Below, one piece after another: positions 8,794 through 17,149 of a stretch of 64,000 nt of DNA (position 1 is its first letter; every line of letters begins with the position of its first letter). Source of the stretch: Burkholderiales bacterium. Lineage in GTDB: Bacteria > Pseudomonadota > Gammaproteobacteria > Burkholderiales > JAHFRG01. The DNA is taken from NCBI GenBank assembly GCA_035518095.1, contig DATIXX010000041.1:120415-184414 (forward strand), in the 5' to 3' direction. The notes below the pieces were generated by a model. It had not been told where the DNA came from and did not search any database. It was given only the letters and a program-made list of their open reading frames with translations. The translations under genes were made by a program, and so were the position numbers.

Positions 8794-9945
8794 TCAGTCC
8801 CGTGTTTTCCTGCGCATGCTGCCAGCTACGATTTTGTACTCGAATAAGCGGCATTCTAACGCGCCGTTATAAAGCGGTGTCCGCCTGGAGGCGTTAAGCC
8901 CGATCAATTTCGGTAATCGCATATCGCTGCTGAGAATGTAGCAATTCCAGCCCGCAAATTTTTTTTTGAGAGCATTTCCGAGCTGAGGATAAAACTCCAC
9001 AAGCATTTTGCTTTCACCCATGCGTTCGCCGTACGGTGGGTTGGTGACCATGACGCCGTGAGGTGCCGGCGCGGAAATTTCAAGTATGTTGGCCTGCTTC
9101 AACTGTACCGTGCTTTCAAGTTCGGACGCGGCGAGATTGGCTCGGGTCGTTTCCAGTGCCTTGCCGTAAAGGTCGCTTCCGTAAATTGGCAGTGAAACTT
9201 TCGGTTTCTGACGCTGGATGCTTTGATCGAAAATCATCTTCCAGCTGCGCGCGTCGAAATTCATGAATTTCTCAAAGGCGAAATGCCGTTGCATACCGGG
9301 CGCGATATCAAGCGCTATCAACGCAGCTTCCACCAGGAAAGTGCCGCTGCCGCACATCGGGTCAAGCAGCCGTGTTGCGGGCGACCAGCCGCTCAAACGC
9401 AATACGCCCGCCGCCAGATTTTCGCGCACCGGCGCCTTACTTGTTTGCTTGCGCAGTCCGCGCTTGAAAAGCGGCTCACCGCTTGTATCGAGATACAGAA
9501 TGAGGGTATGCGCATCAAGAAAAGCATGGACACGTATGTCGGGCGCAGTTGTATTCACGCTGGGCCGCTTGCCGGTATGGGCGCGAAATCTGTCACATAT
9601 CGCGTCCTTGATTCTGAGGGTAACGAAGTCCAGACTTTTGAGCGTGCAACGCATTGCATCGACCTTGACACGGAAGGTGAGTGCCGGATCGAACCAAGCC
9701 TCCCACGGCACAGAGGACGCAATTTGATAAATATCGTGTTCGGTCTGATAGCGGTCTTGTGCTACGTGGCAAAGTACACGGCTGGCAATGCGGCTTTGCA
9801 GATTGACCCTGTAACAGAGCGCCAAATCACCGCTGAACTGGACGCCGCCGCTCGCTGCCTGTGTTTCCGCGGCATTAAGCTCGCGTAGTTCTTCCGCCAG
9901 CACCGTTTCTAGGCCGCGCGGACACGGAGCGAAAAATTTTTTCAT
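8794..9945 (-). CDS. THUMP-domain class I SAM-dependent RNA methyltransferase (RlmL-N/YcbY-like)
   Basis: The 383-residue protein has an N-terminal ferredoxin-like and THUMP region (KKFFAPCPRGLETVLAEELRELNA, to about residue 150). A Rossmann methyltransferase domain follows with LLDPMCGSGTFLVEAALIALDIAPG (SAM site) and NPPYGERMGE (catalytic NPPY, typical of N2-guanine methyltransferases). It matches the N-terminal half of RlmL, which makes m2G2445 in 23S rRNA. The fused RlmK domain of E. coli RlmKL is absent. Target base is inferred only by family. Confidence 0.87.
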   Translation of the reverse strand: MKKFFAPCPRGLETVLAEELRELNAAETQAASGGVQFSGDLALCYRVNLQSRIASRVLCHVAQDRYQTEHDIYQIASSVPWEAWFDPALTFRVKVDAMRCTLKSLDFVTLRIKDAICDRFRAHTGKRPSVNTTAPDIRVHAFLDAHTLILYLDTSGEPLFKRGLRKQTSKAPVRENLAAGVLRLSGWSPATRLLDPMCGSGTFLVEAALIALDIAPGMQRHFAFEKFMNFDARSWKMIFDQSIQRQKPKVSLPIYGSDLYGKALETTRANLAASELESTVQLKQANILEISAPAPHGVMVTNPPYGERMGESKMLVEFYPQLGNALKKKFAGWNCYILSSDMRLPKLIGLNASRRTPLYNGALECRLFEYKIVAGSMRRKTRD

Positions 9946-9994
9946 GGGTGTAAACTAGAGTTGGAAATAAGATACTACAGGTAAAGCCTGGTCC

Positions 9995-11644
9995 TTGAAT
10001 AATCTCGCTTATTTGCTCAAGCAGAAGCTCGATGCGCCGCAAAAACCGCTCTACCGAGAGTTTGTTGATGGCGCGTGGCGCTTTTTCACCGCGCAAGACA
10101 TCGCGGCCATGGCGATGCGCTGGCAACAGGCGTTCCGCAGCCAAGGCTTGGAAAAAGGCGACCGCGTCGCACTGTGCCTAAAAAACGGCACAACCTGGGT
10201 CGCAATAGACATGGCTAGCCTTGGAATGGGGCTCGTAGTGGTGCCGCTTTATGTCAACGACAATGCCGCAAATATCTCGTGGTGCGTGGCCGATTGTGAG
10301 GCGAGATTATTGGTCTTGCAGAACACGCGCATTCTGGAGACCTTGCGCCGCGCGAACAATCAATTACCACCTGTCGTTTGCATCGAAGCTGATTCCAGAA
10401 TAGATAAGGCGGACAACGCCCTACCCAAGGCGGGTGATGAATTCATAGTTGAGGAAGTCGAGCCCGACAGCCTGGCAACCGTAGTTTATACGTCTGGTAC
10501 AACGGGTCCTACAAAGGGCGTGAAATTATCGCACGACAACATACTTTCCAATGTCCGCGCTGTGAAGCGGGCGGTTGAACTTTATGCAACCGACCGCGTG
10601 CTCTCGGTCTTACCGCTGTCTCACATGTTTGAGCGCACGTGCGGCTATTACCTGACTTTGTCGGAGGGGGTGCAAGTTATTTATACGCGCGGCATCCAGC
10701 AATTGAATGAAGATATGTCGACGCAGCAGCCATCGATCCTGATTGCAGTACCGCGCGTGCTGGAACGGTTCAAGGCGCGCATCGAGGACAAGTTGGCCGG
10801 TTTCTTTTCAAAGCGACTGCTGTTTGCGCTGACCGTCAAACTCGGCTGGCGCGTCTATCAGCGGCAAGCCACGTTGCCGGAGCGCATGCTATACGGGCTG
10901 TTGAAAAAACGGGTCGCGGCTCCTATCTTGGCCAGGCTCGGAGGGAAATTACGCATGGTAGTGGTGGGCGGCGCGGCGCTGGATGAGCGCGTGGGGCGCA
11001 CGTTCATCGGCTTGGGATTGCGCATTACGCAAGGCTATGGGCTCACCGAAACCTCGCCCGTGATTGCCGGCAATCGCGAAGGAGACAGGGACCTCGCCTC
11101 GGTCGGCGCACCGCTGGAGAATCTTCAAATTCGCGTTAATGAAGCAGGCGAACTCTTGGTGCGTGGCCCCTCGGTGATGCTGGGCTACTGGCGCAAGCCG
11201 GAAGCCACGCAGCAGATATTGGACGAGGAGGGTTGGTTAAACACGGGCGACCAGGTGGAGATCCGCAACGGGAAAGTTTACATCAAAGGGCGTACCAAGG
11301 ACGTTCTTGTGCTTTCCAATGGGGAAAAAGTGCCGCCGCAGGAAGTGGAAACCGCCATCCTGAGCGACGGTGTTTTCGAGCAGGTGATGTTGGTGGGCGA
11401 AGGTCGCGCTTATTTAACCCTGCTCGCGGTGACGCAAGAAACGGACCGGGACATACTTATCAGACGCGCCAACGAGAAACTCAAAAACTTCCCGCGCTAT
11501 ATCCGAGTGCGCCGCGTGATTCCGTTTAAAGAACCGTGGACCATTGAAAGCGGCCTCATTACACCCACCCTGAAAGTAAAACGCAAGAAGGTATTCGAGA
11601 AATTCAGTGCGGAAATCGAGAACGTCTACAGTGGAGCCGGTTAA
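9995..11644 (+). CDS. AMP-dependent long-chain acyl-CoA/acyl-ACP synthetase
   Basis: The 549-residue enzyme activates a carboxylic acid through an acyl-adenylate, most likely a long-chain fatty acid. Visible motifs are the P-loop TVVYTSGTTGPTKGVKLSH (about residue 165), GYGLTETSPVI (acyl-binding/A5) and GWLNTGDQVEI with IKGRTKDVLVLSNGEKVPPQEVE (A7-A8 hinge). The C-terminal lysine region is TPTLKVKRKKV. It resembles FAA1-type ligases (COG1022). The start is TTG at 9995; no ATG lies nearby. Its 3' end overlaps the convergent hemJ by 4 bp. It may supply acyl chains to any lipid pathway in the cell. Confidence 0.87.
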   Translation: MNNLAYLLKQKLDAPQKPLYREFVDGAWRFFTAQDIAAMAMRWQQAFRSQGLEKGDRVALCLKNGTTWVAIDMASLGMGLVVVPLYVNDNAANISWCVADCEARLLVLQNTRILETLRRANNQLPPVVCIEADSRIDKADNALPKAGDEFIVEEVEPDSLATVVYTSGTTGPTKGVKLSHDNILSNVRAVKRAVELYATDRVLSVLPLSHMFERTCGYYLTLSEGVQVIYTRGIQQLNEDMSTQQPSILIAVPRVLERFKARIEDKLAGFFSKRLLFALTVKLGWRVYQRQATLPERMLYGLLKKRVAAPILARLGGKLRMVVVGGAALDERVGRTFIGLGLRITQGYGLTETSPVIAGNREGDRDLASVGAPLENLQIRVNEAGELLVRGPSVMLGYWRKPEATQQILDEEGWLNTGDQVEIRNGKVYIKGRTKDVLVLSNGEKVPPQEVETAILSDGVFEQVMLVGEGRAYLTLLAVTQETDRDILIRRANEKLKNFPRYIRVRRVIPFKEPWTIESGLITPTLKVKRKKVFEKFSAEIENVYSGAG

Positions 11645-12051
11645 AACGGTTTTACGACCACCAGAATCACAACGGCAATGAGGATAACGGTAGGAAATTC
11701 GTTTATCCACCGGTAAAAGCTCGAACTGTGCGTCTTGGGGTCATTCTTGATGTCGATCAGCAGCTTCCCGCAGTACATGTGAAAAAGAATGAGCAGAATC
11801 ACCAAGCCTAACTTGACATCCAGCCACATGCCGGATTTAACAGAGCCCAGCAGCAAGACGCCAAAGAGCAATGTCAGCACAGCCCCGGGCGTCATGATGT
11901 ATAAGTAGAGCTTGCGTTCCATGACCTGGAACCGCTCTTGACCGACTTTGTCATCCGCTTCCGAGTGGTAAACAAACAGCCGCGGCAAGTAAAATAATCC
12001 TGAGAACCAGGTAACCATTGAGATCACGTGAAACGCCTTAATCCAAAGCAT
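11641..12051 (-). CDS. hemJ: Protoporphyrinogen oxidase HemJ (UPF0093 membrane protein)
   Basis: HemJ oxidises protoporphyrinogen IX to protoporphyrin IX in heme synthesis in bacteria lacking HemG/HemY. The 136-residue protein has four predicted membrane helices and the family opening WIKAFHVISMVTWFSGLFYLPRLFVYH (conserved His near residue 8). MWLDVKLGLVILLILFHMYCGKLL supplies the conserved Lys and second His. The 3' ends of hemJ and the acyl-CoA ligase gene overlap tail to tail. Confidence 0.9.
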   Translation of the reverse strand: MLWIKAFHVISMVTWFSGLFYLPRLFVYHSEADDKVGQERFQVMERKLYLYIMTPGAVLTLLFGVLLLGSVKSGMWLDVKLGLVILLILFHMYCGKLLIDIKNDPKTHSSSFYRWINEFPTVILIAVVILVVVKPF

Positions 12052-12165
12052 GACAAATGTTCCTGCATCGCAAAGGATTTGCTAATTCAACGGCCGAGCG
12101 CGCTCGAAGAGTCGTGCGATCATTCGGTTCGGTTGTAACATGGAGTTGGCGCGCGTTGGGCATGC

Positions 12166-12777
12166 CTAAGATCGGAACGCGTTAAGCACGATTTGTTTGA
12201 GTTCAGGAAGATGCCCGTGAAAAAAATGGCTGGCGCCGGGCAGCACGATTACCTGCAATTTTTGCGGTTGCGCCCACGCGAGCACGGCCGCCAGCGGAAC
12301 CACTTCGTCCTGGTCGCCGTGAATGACCAGGGCGCTGGCCGGGACATGGCCGACGTCGAAGCGCGTCACTGCGGGCGCGACCATTAGCAGCTTTTCAGCG
12401 GGCAACTGTTTTATTACACGAGACTGCACGTAAGCGCCGAAGGAAAATCCCGCGAGCACAAGCGGTAAGTTGCCTATGTGTTCTAGTGCATGTTGCGCTA
12501 CAGCCAGCATATCCTGCGTTTCACCTTCCCCCTCGTCGAAACTGCCATGGCTTTCTCCCGCGCCTCGCAGATTGGGCCGCAGCGCCACGTAGCCGAGTTC
12601 AACAAAAGCCTTGGCGAGCGTATGCACGACTTTATTATCGAGCGTGCCGCCAAACAGCGGGTGGGGATGAGCAATCAGCGCAATACCGCGGTGCTGCTCT
12701 CCGGGATCGTTGACCACGGTTTCCAGCTTGCCCGCCGGACCATGAATGAATACCTTTTGTGGAGTGGAGGGATGCAA
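12166..12777 (-). CDS. Alpha/beta hydrolase (YqiA/KANL3-Tex30-like serine hydrolase)
   Basis: The 203-residue protein has the alpha/beta hydrolase layout: IALIAHPHPLFGGTLDNKVVHTLAKAF (oxyanion strand; HPHP motif near residue 37), LRPNLRGAGESHG, the nucleophile elbow VLAGFSFGAYV (Ser near residue 110), the acid in VIHGDQDEVVP and the catalytic His in LPGASHFFHGHL. HPHPLFGG is typical of a bacterial family annotated as CocE/NonD-like or DUF-type alpha/beta hydrolases. Substrate is unknown. The gene lies 15 bp downstream of the ferredoxin-like gene on the same strand. Confidence 0.85.
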   Translation of the reverse strand: MHPSTPQKVFIHGPAGKLETVVNDPGEQHRGIALIAHPHPLFGGTLDNKVVHTLAKAFVELGYVALRPNLRGAGESHGSFDEGEGETQDMLAVAQHALEHIGNLPLVLAGFSFGAYVQSRVIKQLPAEKLLMVAPAVTRFDVGHVPASALVIHGDQDEVVPLAAVLAWAQPQKLQVIVLPGASHFFHGHLPELKQIVLNAFRS

Positions 12778-12792
12778 GCAGCCGAAAGCGCT

Positions 12793-13101
12793 TCAAATCT
12801 TAAGGCGCGGGACAACGCGTCCGTGCAGCAGATGCTCTTCGATAATTTCGTCTACATCGTGTTTGTCCACATAGGTGTACCACACGTTATCCGGGTACAC
12901 CACCAACACTGGCCCCTCATCGCAACGGTCCATGCAACCCGCCGAGTTGATGCGGATCTTGCCTTTGCCGGTGAGATTAAGCGCCTTTATTTTTTCCTTA
13001 GCATAGCCGCGCATCTCGCGTGAATTGTGATTGTTACAGCACGTTTCGCCCGGTTCACGCTGATTGCAGCAGAAAAACACATGCTTACGATAATAACTCA
13101 C
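12793..13101 (-). CDS. (2Fe-2S) thioredoxin-like ferredoxin domain protein
   Basis: The open frame extends upstream to 13329, but homology starts at the GTG at 13099-13101 (VSYYRKHVFFCCNQ), giving 102 residues. Four conserved cysteines appear as FFCCNQREPGETCCNNHNS and INSAGCMDRCDEGPVLVVYPD. This pattern (CxxxxxxxxxCC, CxxxC) is that of the thioredoxin-like [2Fe-2S] ferredoxins related to Aquifex Fd and NuoE. WYTYVDKHDVDEIIEEHLLHGRVV completes the fold. The electron partner is unknown. Confidence 0.87.
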   Translation of the reverse strand: MSYYRKHVFFCCNQREPGETCCNNHNSREMRGYAKEKIKALNLTGKGKIRINSAGCMDRCDEGPVLVVYPDNVWYTYVDKHDVDEIIEEHLLHGRVVPRLKI

Positions 13102-13135
13102 GGCCCCCGGCCTTACGCAGAAGCAGTTGAATTCA

Positions 13136-14260
13136 TTATACTCGATGCCGCATCCGGGCACGCAGCTTGTGGACAAACAGGCAGATATAGGCGAGAGCGG
13201 CGAACGGCCATAGCTCGGCCACGACACGCGCCAAGCCGGTGAAATTAAGCAAATGCCCATAATGCCAGCTGAACAGGCCCAGCGCCGCCCGCGCATCATT
13301 GCCCGGCAGGTGTGATATGAAAATGCCAAACGCGAGCACGAAAGCGCACAGCAGGATTACTTGGCGCAGCGACAGGAGTAGCGAGGCTGCGACGACAAAC
13401 AGACCATAGCCAATTCCAACAACCGACTCGGGGGCCAGCCATTGCAGCATTGCCTGCGGTTTGAGGAGCGCCGCAGCAGCCAAGAACTTAGTGACGGAAG
13501 CTGTTAGCAGCAGCACTACCATTGCAATGAATGCGGCTTTTGCGGTACGCATCAGCAGCATTAAGAGCAAACCGACGGCGAGAGTATTGCACATTGCAGA
13601 TAACATGCCCAGCAGACTAAAAGTGCGCGTATATAGGCCGTCGTTTGCCGTGAAAAAAACTGTACCCAGAAGCGGCAACGAGGGATTTAATTGGCTCACA
13701 TACCACAGGCCCAGCAACACCAGTCCCATATCGCCAAGGCTCCCGGCAACGAACCATTGGTCGCGAAAACTTGCCAGATGGTCGGTAATTAGATCGCGCA
13801 CGTCCCGGCGTGACGCAATGATTGCGCCCATCATGCCGCCCATTCCGTTGGTCAGCACATCCAGCCCGGAGCTGGTGCGGGAAGGCAAATATGTCTGCAC
13901 TGCCTCCATTGCCACGCTTAACGCAATTCCGGAAAGTGCGGATACCGTCAGTGCCTGTTTAACGCTGAATCGGGAGTGCAGCGCCACCACCAGCAGAAAA
14001 CCCAGCGGCAGATAGGCCAGGAAATTGATAACAATATCGGAGCCGCGGATATGCCGAGGCCAGGACGCAAACAGAAAAGACCGGATTTCAGTACCCGGAT
14101 CGCGCCATCCTGCAAATGGCGTTAAGCTGGCATAGACGATAAGGAGCACATAAGCCAGAACGAGATAACCGGCAAGCCTTGAACCCCGCGGATACGTAAC
14201 CGATTTGTCAGTTGCAGGCAGAGAAACCATGAATTTCGCGTCGAGATCGCACTCTAACAC
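13136..14260 (-). CDS. VanZ-like polytopic membrane protein
   Basis: The 374-residue protein has an N-terminal VanZ-like domain: a first helix after residue 28, DIVINFLAYLPLGFLLVVAL, and LSVAMEAVQTYLPSRTSSGLDVLTNGMGGMMGAII. The E-x-x-Q-x-x-x-P-x-R-x-x-S-x-x-D-x-x-x-N pattern is the VanZ signature. The second half adds further membrane helices of unknown role. VanZ proteins affect glycopeptide tolerance in some Gram-positives; the function in proteobacteria is unclear. The start at 14260 is the longest choice and an in-frame ATG 33 bp downstream (MVSLPATDK) is possible. Confidence 0.8.
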   Translation of the reverse strand: MLECDLDAKFMVSLPATDKSVTYPRGSRLAGYLVLAYVLLIVYASLTPFAGWRDPGTEIRSFLFASWPRHIRGSDIVINFLAYLPLGFLLVVALHSRFSVKQALTVSALSGIALSVAMEAVQTYLPSRTSSGLDVLTNGMGGMMGAIIASRRDVRDLITDHLASFRDQWFVAGSLGDMGLVLLGLWYVSQLNPSLPLLGTVFFTANDGLYTRTFSLLGMLSAMCNTLAVGLLLMLLMRTAKAAFIAMVVLLLTASVTKFLAAAALLKPQAMLQWLAPESVVGIGYGLFVVAASLLLSLRQVILLCAFVLAFGIFISHLPGNDARAALGLFSWHYGHLLNFTGLARVVAELWPFAALAYICLFVHKLRARMRHRV

Positions 14261-14395
14261 CTTTGAGGCATCATTTTATGTCGTCATTTGACAACAGCGG
14301 CAATAACATCTGCAAACGATTTTGCTACATCCGTGCAGCCGCAGGACAAAAATGTGCAGTATAATTCAAGCGAGGAGTTTTATTCGGAGCTTACC

Positions 14396-15061
14396 ATGCC
14401 TATCGACCGAATTTTCCCTTACATAATTATGGCTGCGCTAAGCCTTTTGTTCGCGGCGCATGCCGGCGCGTCCGAGGTGCAGCAATCGGGCAGTTGTTTC
14501 ATCACGGGAGATTGCGCGAAAGCGCCGCAGGAGAAGCCAGCCAGCATAGCAACCAGCACCAAAAATCAAAAAGACAAAGACACATACTCCCAAGACACCG
14601 TAGTCAAGGATGCCACTGCTTTCTTCGGCGAAGGCGCTGAAAGCATTGCCAAGGTCATCGAGAAAGCTTTCAAGGACCATGGCCGGCCCACCGGTTACAT
14701 TAAGGGCGAGGAAGCAAGCGGCGCATTCATCGTGGGCTTGCGTTATGGTGACGGCACGCTGACGTTAAAGAATAAGGGTGACTACAAAGTCAACTGGCAA
14801 GGACCGTCGGTCGGTTTTGACGTGGGTGCGGACGCATCGAAGGTGTTCGTGCTGGTTTACAACCTGCAAAATGTGGATGAACTTTACCAGCGGTTTCCCG
14901 CGGTCGACGGAAGTCTTTACTTCATCGGAGGCACAAGCCTCAATTACCATCAAAGCGGAAATGTTATCCTGGCACCGATCAGGCTCGGAGTGGGACTTCG
15001 CTTCGGAATAAACGTCGGCTATATCGATTACACGAAAACCAAGAGCTGGAACCCGCTTTAG
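14396..15061 (+). CDS. DUF1134 (EipA-like) exported protein
   Basis: The frame opens at 14288, but the ATG at 14396 follows GGAG (14386-14389) by six bases and starts a signal peptide (PYIIMAALSLLFAAHAGA). The mature part contains CFITGDCA and the DUF1134 body: FFGEGAESIAKVIEKAFKDHGRPTGYIKGEEASGAFIVGLRYGDG, VNWQGPSVGFDVGADASKVFVLVYNL, FIGGTSLNYHQ and IAPIRLGVGLR-like segments. DUF1134 includes Brucella EipA, a periplasmic protein tied to envelope integrity. A TATAAT at 14360-14365 is a possible -10 element, without a convincing -35. Confidence 0.87.
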   Translation: MPIDRIFPYIIMAALSLLFAAHAGASEVQQSGSCFITGDCAKAPQEKPASIATSTKNQKDKDTYSQDTVVKDATAFFGEGAESIAKVIEKAFKDHGRPTGYIKGEEASGAFIVGLRYGDGTLTLKNKGDYKVNWQGPSVGFDVGADASKVFVLVYNLQNVDELYQRFPAVDGSLYFIGGTSLNYHQSGNVILAPIRLGVGLRFGINVGYIDYTKTKSWNPL

Positions 15062-15153
15062 ACGCGGGGCGGCTCGGAAGACGTTCTTTCCTATTCGAAT
15101 GCACCGTTAAGTACCGGGTCTCTTTTTGACCTCGCACGTCTCTTGTTTTAATA

Positions 15154-16524
15154 ATGCATATCCATATCCTCGGCGTCTGCGGCAGTTTCATGGGCGGAAT
15201 CGCATTGCTCGCCAAGCAGTCGGGGTATAAAGTCACGGGCTGCGATGCCAACGTCTACCCACCGATGAGCAACCAGCTGGAAAAGCAAGACATCGCCATC
15301 ACTAACGCTTTCTCCGCTGATCAAGTGAAGCTCAATCCAGACGTCTTCGTTATCGGAAACGTAATAACCCGCGGCAATCCGCTGATGGAGGAAATCCTCA
15401 ACCGCGGGCTGCCTTATGTTTCCGGGCCGCAATGGCTGGCCGAGAATATCCTCAGAGACAAATGGGTTATGGCAGTCGCCGGGACGCACGGCAAGACCAC
15501 AACCGCTTCAATGCTTGCATGGATTCTGGAGCAAGCAGGCTTTACTCCGGGTTTTCTCATCGGCGGCGTGCCTGAAAACTTTGGAATTTCTGCGCGATTG
15601 TCCGAGACAAAATTCTTCGTCATCGAAGCGGACGAGTACGATACGGCATTTTTTGACAAACGCTCCAAATTTGTTCACTACCGTTCGCGCACCACCGTTC
15701 TCAACAACCTGGAATTTGATCATGCGGACATTTTTCCGGACCTCGCTGCAATAGAAACCCAGTTTCACCACTTGGTCCGCACGCTGCCATCTAACGGGCA
15801 GATCATCGCCAATGGCCGCGACGCAAACATCCGGCGCGTACTGCAACGCGGCTGTTGGACGCCGGTGGAATTTTTCGGCACTGACCAGCAATGGCAGGCA
15901 GAGAGCGTCGGCTCAAGCGTTGTTATCACCGACAAAGGCAAGACAATAGGCGCGCTGAAATGGAGCCTGCTCGGCGAACACAACCGGTTGAATGCGCTCG
16001 CCGCGCTGCTTGCCGCGCGGCATGCCGGTGTGCACGTTAATGAAGGAATTGCGGCGCTGCAAAAATTTCTAAGCGTCAAGCGGCGCATGGAAGTCAAAGG
16101 TGTAATAAACGGCATCACGGTGTACGATGATTTTGCCCATCATCCGACTGCGATCCGCACCACGCTGGAGGGGCTGCGCGACAAAGTAGACGGGGCCCGA
16201 ATAATCGCGGTGCTCGAGCCGCGATCCAACACTATGAAAATGGGCGTGATGAAAGACGTCCTCGCGGAAAGCCTCGCGCTCGCCGACCAAGTATTTTGTT
16301 ACACGGCAAATCTCAGTTGGGATGCAAAAGCCGCGTTGCAACCCCTGGGCGGCCGCGCGCATACCTATAGCGACCTGGAGCAGCTGCTTCGTGTCGTCGT
16401 CAGCAGCACGATTCCGGGGGATCATGTGCTGATCATGAGCAACGGGGATTTTGGGAATATCCATAGCAAATTGCTCGAGGCGCTGAGTCGGTTGCGTGAA
16501 GTTCCTGTACGTCCACGGGTTTAA
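15154..16524 (+). CDS. mpl: UDP-N-acetylmuramate:L-Ala-gamma-D-Glu-meso-DAP ligase
   Basis: Mpl recycles murein tripeptide by ligating it to UDP-MurNAc in the cytoplasm. The 456-residue sequence has the Mur ligase layout: N-terminal domain HIHILGVCGSFMGGIALLAKQSGYKVTGCD, the ATP P-loop VAVAGTHGKTTTASMLAWILE (about residue 108), EADEYDTAFFDKRSKFVHY, VLNNLEFDHADIF and VYDDFAHHPTAI. GVCGSFMGG and the DEYDTAFFDKRSKF stretch separate Mpl from MurC. Its 3' end overlaps yqiA by 29 bp. Confidence 0.95.
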   Translation: MHIHILGVCGSFMGGIALLAKQSGYKVTGCDANVYPPMSNQLEKQDIAITNAFSADQVKLNPDVFVIGNVITRGNPLMEEILNRGLPYVSGPQWLAENILRDKWVMAVAGTHGKTTTASMLAWILEQAGFTPGFLIGGVPENFGISARLSETKFFVIEADEYDTAFFDKRSKFVHYRSRTTVLNNLEFDHADIFPDLAAIETQFHHLVRTLPSNGQIIANGRDANIRRVLQRGCWTPVEFFGTDQQWQAESVGSSVVITDKGKTIGALKWSLLGEHNRLNALAALLAARHAGVHVNEGIAALQKFLSVKRRMEVKGVINGITVYDDFAHHPTAIRTTLEGLRDKVDGARIIAVLEPRSNTMKMGVMKDVLAESLALADQVFCYTANLSWDAKAALQPLGGRAHTYSDLEQLLRVVVSSTIPGDHVLIMSNGDFGNIHSKLLEALSRLREVPVRPRV

Positions 16525-17101
16525 CAGCTCATCGGCGTCAATCAAGGCGCGCTTGATTCGGGAGGAATTGCTGCGCTTGGACCGTGGGCATGAATTTCGT
16601 GCACCGGACCTGCCCCACCTGCCGAGCCGCGCAATGCAAACACTGGAGCAGGAAATCACGAGGCAACGCACCCGAAATATTGCCTTAGTCGGCAGCTCGC
16701 TCGGTGGTCATTATGCGACTTGGTTGGCAGAGAAATATGATCTTGTCGCGGTACTGGTAAATCCTGCGGTAAACCCGCATGTTGCGCTCACGCCGTGCCT
16801 GGGCAGGCAGACGAATATTTATACTGGTGAACGGTACCGGTTTACGCTGCGACACCTCAGCGAGCTCGAGCAATATAACGTGACCGCGATTTCTCATCCC
16901 GAACGCTACCTGCTATTGGTGCAGACCGGGGACAAAGTACTGGATTACCGCCATGCACTCGAAAAGTACCGCGGTGCGCAGCAGGTTGTGATCGAAGGCG
17001 GGGAGCACGGCTTCCGGAATTTTTTTGATTACGTTCCGTTGATTCTGGGCTTTGCCGCAGGCAAATTAGTTCAGCCGGCAACCGCAAGTCCTAGAGTATA
17101 A
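16496..17101 (+). CDS. YqiA/YcfP family esterase
   Basis: The 201-residue alpha/beta hydrolase starts at a GTG inside the end of mpl (MKFLYVHGFNSSSASIKARL). It has the YHGFNSS-type opening, the nucleophile elbow ALVGSSLGGHYATWLAEKY (Ser near residue 67), the Asp-containing LLVQTGDKVLDYRHAL, and the catalytic His in VIEGGEHGFRNF. E. coli YqiA hydrolyses short acyl esters in vitro; the physiological substrate is unknown. The 29-bp overlap suggests translational coupling. Confidence 0.88.
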   Translation: MKFLYVHGFNSSSASIKARLIREELLRLDRGHEFRAPDLPHLPSRAMQTLEQEITRQRTRNIALVGSSLGGHYATWLAEKYDLVAVLVNPAVNPHVALTPCLGRQTNIYTGERYRFTLRHLSELEQYNVTAISHPERYLLLVQTGDKVLDYRHALEKYRGAQQVVIEGGEHGFRNFFDYVPLILGFAAGKLVQPATASPRV

Positions 17102-17149
17102 TTCCTGAAACCCTAAATTGCCGTTCACAGCGCCGGCCCGCGTGATCCC

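Noticed and set aside
14288..14293. TTGACA as a -35 for the DUF1134 gene
   Set aside because: No -10 at a suitable distance; the TATAAT at 14360 is far too distant to pair with it.
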